Assembly (NCBI GenBank): GCA_047967505.1
Contig: CM106538.1
DNA length: 64,000 nt
From: Dipteris shenzhenensis
Taxonomy: Eukaryota > Polypodiophyta > Polypodiopsida > Gleicheniales
Direction: 5' to 3' (one strand)
Made by a program: the position numbers and the translations under genes. The notes under the pieces are model-generated. The model made no database searches and had not been told where the DNA came from. It was given only the letters and a program-made list of their open reading frames with translations. How positions within the stretch are numbered: the stretch's first letter is position 1; the number at the start of each line of letters is the position of its first letter. Shown piece by piece: positions 58,104-64,000 of this stretch.

Positions 58104-60859
58104 TTGCTCTTTATGGAGTGCATCTCTTCCTGCATGGTTGTCCGCCAATGCTCATTAGCATTTGCAACATCAAATGAATCTGGCTCCTCTTGATCTGCAC
58201 ATACTACCATAACATAATCTGATAGATGAGCCTGCTCATGCAACCTAGCATCTGCACATGTACGGCCAACAACAGGAGTATCTAGCCTGCTGTCCCGCAT
58301 AGTAACTGTATACCACTTGGGTACTCGCCTAGCTTCCTGTATACCTTCCAACTCTTGCTGTACTTCCTGTTGCATTTCGAAATCTGCCATAGGCTGATTT
58401 TTAGCAGCAACTGGAGGTGCTATTGGTTGTGCATGACCACCAACAGCAGGAGTACAAATAGTGTCATCCATAGACATAGGCAGAAGCCTCTCAAATATGT
58501 CAGGAGGAGCTTGATAAGACTCATAACCAGCCAAGGAAAGTTCTAATTTTTCATCAACTGCTAGTCAAGACTTTCTTACTGACAGGATTATAGAGCCTAT
58601 AGCCCTTGCTTTCCTTACTATAGCCAACAAAAATGCATTTGACTGCCTTATCATCCAGCTTTCTTCTGATCTCCTTTGGTACATGAGCATAAGCAATACA
58701 ACCAAAAGTACGAAGATGTGCTACAGTAGGTCTCCTGCCATACCAAGTCTCAAAAGGTGTAACCTTCTTCAGTGCCTTTGTAGGACACCTATTCAAAATG
58801 TGGCAAGCTGCCATGATTGCCTCCATCCATAGGATATTCGGCAACTTCTTAGCCTTGAGCATACACCTGGCCATTTCAAGATGTGACCGATTCTTACTCT
58901 CAGCCAAGCCATTTTGCTAAGGAGTATAGGGGCATGTGTACTGATGAGAGATCCCTCTCTCCTGTAAAACAGTATTCAAAATTTTAGACATGTACTCCCC
59001 CCCTCGGTTAGATCTGAGAGACTACAATTTACATGAGGATTGATTTTCAGCCATGGCAATCCAAGCCATGAAGGCATCATACACCTGAGATTTCCTGGTC
59101 AAAGCATATATCCAAGTGAACCGAGAAATGTTAAGTCATTAGTAGTGACCCCCTAATGACATAACATTCATGGGTCCACATACGGCACTGGGAACAACCT
59201 GAAGTTTCTGTGTGGCTCGAAAGGACGACCTGGCAAAAGAGAATCTGTGCATCTTTCCCAAAATACAGCCTTCGCAAACATGTGGTGGTGGCTTCTCCAT
59301 AGGAGGCAAATCATCCACCATATTGTGCCTGTGCATGAGCATCAAACTTCCAAAATTTACATGCCCCAGACGGGCATACCACAACTCTGCAGTGGACTGT
59401 GCATGAGTAAGTGGGGTGACTAAAAAGCCAACCTGGTCAATAGGCTATCATGTATCCAATTGATACAAACCACGAGTCAAAGTACCTGTCATCAAAAGAG
59501 AGCCATGCTGGCTGCGTACAACACACTGATCTCCCTCGAAAGCAACAACAAGTCCACCCTTCGCCAAGGAAGATACTGATAATAGATTCTTTTTTATTCC
59601 TAGTACAAACAGAGAATCCATGAGGCAGATTGTGGAGCCATCTATGGCTGTAAGCATAATCTTACCCACACCTTTTACTAGATAGGTGGCACCATTTGCA
59701 CATGCCACTGTCTTTTTGAGAGGTGGAGGAACTATGGACACAAAGAAATCATGCCTGGCTATAATGTGCTTTGAAGCACCGCTATCAAAGCACCAAGCAT
59801 CATCAGACTCACCAATTTGAAGTGCATGTGAAGCATCATAACTGCAAGTATAAAAACACAATTCTGCTCTTCAACAAAATCAGCATTTTCATCTGAAGTA
59901 CCTGCTGTAGAGGCATCGGCAACCAAGCCTTTCTCCCTTTGCTTTTCTTTTGCAATCCTCTTCGGACACTCTATAATAAAATGCCCTGGCTTTTTGCAAT
60001 AGTGGCATTTGCCCTTCTTTTTAGGCTTGCTGCCATCCTGCTTCACACCGGAAGAGGTTGATGCACTTTCACTTCCCTGCCCACCAACAGGTGCATGTGG
60101 TTTTGTTACAGGATGGGGTTTAGGCTTAGTTTTGCCTTTCCCTCTGGACCTAGCATAAAAAGCATCCTCTGCTGCACCAGATCTCAAATCTTTGTTCTTT
60201 CGAACCTGCTCTTCCTGTAACAATAAAGAAACCAGCTCCTGAAAGGAAAGTGGCTGTGCTGCGTTTCTCAAAGAGAGATTCAAAGAAGTATGAAATGATA
60301 AATAAGACGGTGGCAGAGAGCTCAAAGATGTCTGAACAAGTTGCGTTTCAGGTATAACCTCATCAATGTTTATCAGTTGCTCTCTCAAATCCTGTATTCT
60401 GTTCAAGTGAGTCTGCATAGCATCACCTTCCTTCATCTCTAAATGATCCAGCTCCCTTTTTAAAAAGGAGATTTTAGCCTCATTCATGGCTGCGTATAAC
60501 CTCTCCAAGGTTAGCCAGGCTGCTCTAGCATCTATGCAAGAGTGAATGTGAGGAATTATCTATCTTTGCACTGAAAGAGATATAAGAGACATCGTCTGTG
60601 CATCTCTCTTGTCCCATCTTTTCTGATCATCTGTCCTAGGAGGAAGTGGAGGTGGTGCCAGTTGCTGATGTCTACCCCCCTGTGGTGGAGTGGCAGGTGC
60701 AATTGTGGGAGGCCGAAGCTCGTCACCATTAACATACTCCCAAAGGCCTTTGGCCACCAAGATGTTCTTCATCATAAAGGACCACATCGAAAAATTGGTG
60801 CCATCAAGCCTGTCCTCCTTGGACACAATCTATAACACATCATTTTGATTCTGTGCCAT
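58104..60859 (-). pseudogene. Ty1/copia gag-pol pseudogene, truncated at RT start
   Basis: On the minus strand gag starts at ATG 60857-60859 (MAQNQNDVL, stop, then LDGTNFSMWSFMMKNIL). It continues through FLKRELDHLEMKEGDAMQTH to a CX2CX4HX4C knuckle (CHYCKKPGHFIIEC, 59966-60007). Protease WCFDSGASKHII (DSGA at 59775-59786) follows, then the integrase HHCC site (WYARLGHVNFG...CEGCILGK). The integrase core has SAVCGP where SD(V/L)CGP is expected (59184-59186) and RSNRGGEY instead of RSD. PFETWYGRRPTVAHLRTFG and IFVGYSKESKGYRLYNP follow. It ends at HWRTTMQEEMHSIKSN, the very start of RT. Stops near 60555 and 60830, plus a frameshift after the knuckle. Confidence 0.9.
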
Positions 60860-62072
60860 TGCGTGCAATCAAAAAGACAAATAAACACTGTATGTGTTCT
60901 CACACTGATTGTACCTACAGCAAATAAAAGAATACCCAAATAACGAAGGTCACCTTATGTGACACTTTTGGATTAAGAATTCTGATTTTTTTGCTGCACA
61001 ATTACTAATGCATCGAATGTTCTGCTACTGCATACAACATTGCCCAAAATCTCCCACTGTTGACTGTTAAGTCAATATCAAATGCATTCACCACTGAGAG
61101 TACTCAAAGCATATAAATCTGAATATTTAAATTCAGGTCTGCATTATTTCTGAGCACAAATGCCAACCAAATCCACTCACAAACTGAGTATTTTTGCCCA
61201 AGCTTGCATTTGATACTTCACACAATGTTCCTGAGCACAAAGGAATAAAAAGCCCCTTGTTTATCCACCACAAAACTGAGATTCACTTAGTGTGGATCAA
61301 CAAGTACGAATCTGAGTAAAAAACTCAGAAATCAACAACATAATTCCTCCTCGAAAACCGTTCTACAGTAGCAAATGATGGTTGGCAAAAATCTGAAGTG
61401 AATTGCATAAACCCACAGCTAGTGTCTTGCATAAAAATAGATGTTCGCAATGTATTTGCATACGATTGTGAGAGACCTTGAAAGTAGCAGAATGGGCTAG
61501 ATGCCTACGTGTGGTGTGTAACACTTTGCCTACTTGGTTGTGCCTATACGGCCCGCTGCCTGTGTGTCTACCGCCTATAAGGGAAGTCGCAATGCTAGTG
61601 CTGCTGCTGCTTGTGGTCGCCAAGAAGCCACAGAATAGTGTCGCCCAGCACAGAACAGGAAGCGACCTGTCTAGTAGAAAAAACGGCAGCTTTAGGGTGA
61701 TCACGAACTGAAGAAATGTATTGCTCAACAGCAAACGGCCTGTAGCAGCTTCGTCCAACTCGCCCACAGCCAAAACGAAGGAGCAGGAGTAGGGTAAAAC
61801 GACCAACAACCACTTCGCCTAGCCCACAGCTCGAGTAGAGCAGGTCGTAGGCCTCCAAGAGTTCGCTAGGTGAGGAAAAACGAGCAGGCAGACAGAAATG
61901 AACAGCCTACTTCTCACAAATCGTGATCCCCAATAGCAGCCTCAAAAAAAAAACGACAGGAGCAGCTCCACAAGTAAGAGGGAGAATAGCAGGAGAGAAG
62001 GAGTCACGGCTCCACGTTTCCTACTCCAAGAGACGACCTCCAAGAATGAAGATGCCAAGAGAAGGAGAGCCT
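60860..62072 (-). other. Long leader of the minus-strand copia element
   Basis: About 1.2 kb between PBS and gag. Frames within it (for example 61363-61809) have no domain. An unusually long leader, or sequence inserted in it. Confidence 0.5.
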
Positions 62073-62084
62073 GCTCTGATACCA
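62073..62084 (-). other. Copia primer binding site
   Basis: The minus strand reads TGGTATCAGAGC, an exact tRNA-iMet complement, two bases from the LTR end. Confidence 0.85.
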
Positions 62085-62086
62085 AA

Positions 62087-62580
62087 TGAAGGATACACAC
62101 TGTGGAAGCACACTGAACAACGATGCAATGATTGGGATTTTTTAAGAATGAAAAGTACAAGGCTTATAAGCCCAGACCCCAAACGGGATAAAATAGTGCT
62201 ATCTAAGCACACCCCTAACTAAGCACAATGCTAGCTAAGCACAAAGTGCTGTAAACTGAAATAGCTAAATAATAAATGAGATATCATGAGGCCATGTGGG
62301 CCCCATGGGTCCGGGGAAAAAACCTCCAGCTACCGGAGTAAAAAGTGTCCCGAACCACTACAGTGTGATCACTAGCACTCCCGTGGGTGCATACTGACGG
62401 TAAAACCCAATAGAAGGGAGGTGCTCCATGTCTCTTTATAATTTTAGCATAAAGAGGCATGAATGGGCATGTCCTTAACTTAGACTTTGGATCCATGTGA
62501 GCTAGATCAAACAGCACAACTCACTCCATGTAGTGCATTACTGAAAGGCCAAATTTGAGTAAGTGATGATTTCCAAATTC
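62087..62580 (-). repeat. 5' LTR of the minus-strand copia element (outer end uncertain)
   Basis: It begins (plus strand) TGAAGGATACAC, giving a CA end on the minus strand next to the PBS. A minus-strand TATAAAG near 62430 is a plausible promoter. No second LTR exists in the window, so the right boundary is approximate. Confidence 0.6.
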
Positions 62581-62939
62581 ACATCAGCTGGCTGCTAATA
62601 CATCGATTTATTTTTTTCCCATTTATCCATATTCAAGTGTAGTAGATGTCAAAAGGCTGATCTCAATTGCGAAGAGTAGATATTAGACACCTTTTTCTTT
62701 GAGAGAAGCAACTTTCATATCTAGAAATTCTCTTTGTGTGATAGGTATTGTATAGTTGGTTAAGGGAATAGTGCCTACACTAGCATAGAATAAGCACAAA
62801 ATGCACTACAAGTAGGTGACAATTCCTATGATTAGTTGGATGTGAAAGCCATTGACATTTTCATACCATGTTCAAAGAAAGTATTTAACCCTAATTTGAT
62901 GCATCTAATAAATGCATCATAAATATGAAAAACACTAGT
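62581..62939. other. Intergenic, nothing recognised
   Basis: AT-rich; no motif recognised before the next element. Confidence 0.4.
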
Positions 62940-64000
62940 TCCATCTATGAGGTTAAAACTTTGGTGACACGTCTCAATCCAGAGATGTAATTAGCCAATC
63001 ACCATGAGAGTTGGACATGTCATCATGGATCATCCAAACAAGGATAGATTGAATGAGGACATCTTTTAATATAAAGGACTATGAATTTGTATTACATACA
63101 TCAAAGATTAACCCCATCCCTGAAAGACTATAAAGGACTATGAATACATAAAGGACTGTAAAGGCTTTTAATATAAAGGACTATGAGTTTGTATTCCATA
63201 AATCAAAGATAGCCACATATTTGAAGGCCTTAGGTGGAACATATAAATTAGATGAATTGATAAGCCTATTGATCCAAGAGGAGGACCCTAGCAAAGGAAT
63301 GGGCAAGACTATGTGGAAGATTGGTGTGCAAATATGCACAACCTAAAGTTCAAAGGCAAGAAGCCTTGGTAGAATGCACAATATAATGGTATTTTTTTAT
63401 TGGTCCAAGATTGGACAAAACAAAACAATGGAATCCAATAGTAGTGTAGTCTCATGAAAAACAAAAGTCACCTACAAAGAACAAAGAAGCAATTTTGCCA
63501 CTTATGCCTAAAGTAAAGTGTGCTTTTGAAGGGTGAAATAGAGATGATACACCTCATAAGATGTGTTTTACAATGGAAAGAGAGCCAATTGTGCTAGACA
63601 AATTATGTGAAGATCTTGGAGACCTTTGAACCATGTCATTATTCATAGCTTTACTTGTAGCAAAGAAATTTGATCTTAACGTTAAGATAGTAGAATGAGG
63701 TGCATCATAACATGTGTTACGTAGATTGATTCAAGACACTTTATGCAACCAAGGGTGCTTCAAATATTGATGTTGGAGAGATTTATCCACTCCCGATGAA
63801 AGGAATAGGTGACATACCCATTCAACTTCCAAATGGCAAGAACAAGTTCATTGGTGATGTGTTATATATACCAAGACTTGAATGAATCTAATGTCAACTC
63901 TACAATGTTTTGATCAAAAGATTTGAGCTCTTTTTTATGACAAGAGTGTGATCTTGTTCACAAAGGAAGGAACCATTGCACATGGATTGAGGGATGGAAT
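62940..64000 (+). pseudogene. Ty1/copia gag to protease region, runs off window
   Basis: Fragments in order: gag (LGGTYKLDELISLLIQEEDP near 63230-63290), a knuckle-like KCAFEG...HKMCF near 63520-63570, then the post-protease region (KGIGDIPIQLPNGKNKFIGD, VLYIPRLE near 63800-63880; ILFTKEGTI near 63955). All reading is on the plus strand with frequent stops. A 45-bp direct duplication ('ttttaatataaaggactatg') occurs at 63064 and 63166. Integrase and RT would lie beyond the window. Confidence 0.7.

Noticed and set aside
62073-62084. tRNA-iMet-like sequences (also at 906, 5809, 14624, 36837 and 54655) considered as tRNA genes
   Set aside because: Only the 3'-end complement is present, at LTR edges, as expected for primer binding sites.

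Overview
The window is nuclear DNA of a land plant, dominated by decayed transposable elements and simple repeats. It has two regions that look like host genes. Two things suggest a fern-like genome: a PLS-type pentatricopeptide repeat (PPR) gene with near-identical tandem triplets, of the style I associate with homosporous ferns, and the very long CT/GA and TATGTA microsatellites. That taxonomic guess is inference; only 'land plant' is secure.

Layout. 1-1460: end of a minus-strand LTR retroelement with its LTR and tRNA-iMet-type primer binding site (PBS). 2158-6641: a minisatellite, then a decayed minus-strand Ty3/gypsy element (gag, protease, RT, part of RNase H) with its 5' LTR. 7106-9612: the PPR gene, with a duplicated start region and a frameshifted C-terminus. 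10931-13505: a complete gag-only LTR element with matching 5-bp target duplications. 14407-17760: another LTR, a leader, and a 2-kb plus-strand tract almost free of G. 18-23.5 kb: short tandem duplications and CT microsatellites. 23930-24565: LINE reverse transcriptase fragment, abutting a minus-strand autonomous Helitron RepHel pseudogene (24570-28549). 28.5-33.2 kb: tandem duplications, an 870-bp palindrome with a microsatellite core, and repeated modules built on microsatellites. 33.3-35.9 kb: a plus-strand Ty3/gypsy pol relic. 36849-37068: another LTR. 39564-42166: a four-exon minus-strand Patellin gene (SEC14-GOLD phosphoinositide-binding protein), the best-preserved host gene. 44.5-46.2 kb: microsatellites and duplications. 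49.3-53.2 kb: a copia RT fragment followed by a LINE. 53.2-53.6 kb: a 79-bp satellite. 54.0-62.6 kb: two convergent Ty1/copia elements, both broken in reverse transcriptase and meeting at a 228-bp AT-rich segment. 62.9-64 kb: the start of another copia gag-pol that runs out of the window.

Function. Only Patellin (membrane trafficking and cell-plate/phosphoinositide functions) and the PPR protein (organelle RNA processing, if functional) are likely to serve the plant. I found no operon-like or defence-type gene system. The notable novelty is structural: the palindrome, the composite microsatellite modules, the G-free tract, the gag-only element, and the exactly periodic PPR array. No rRNA, tRNA or CRISPR locus was recognised.
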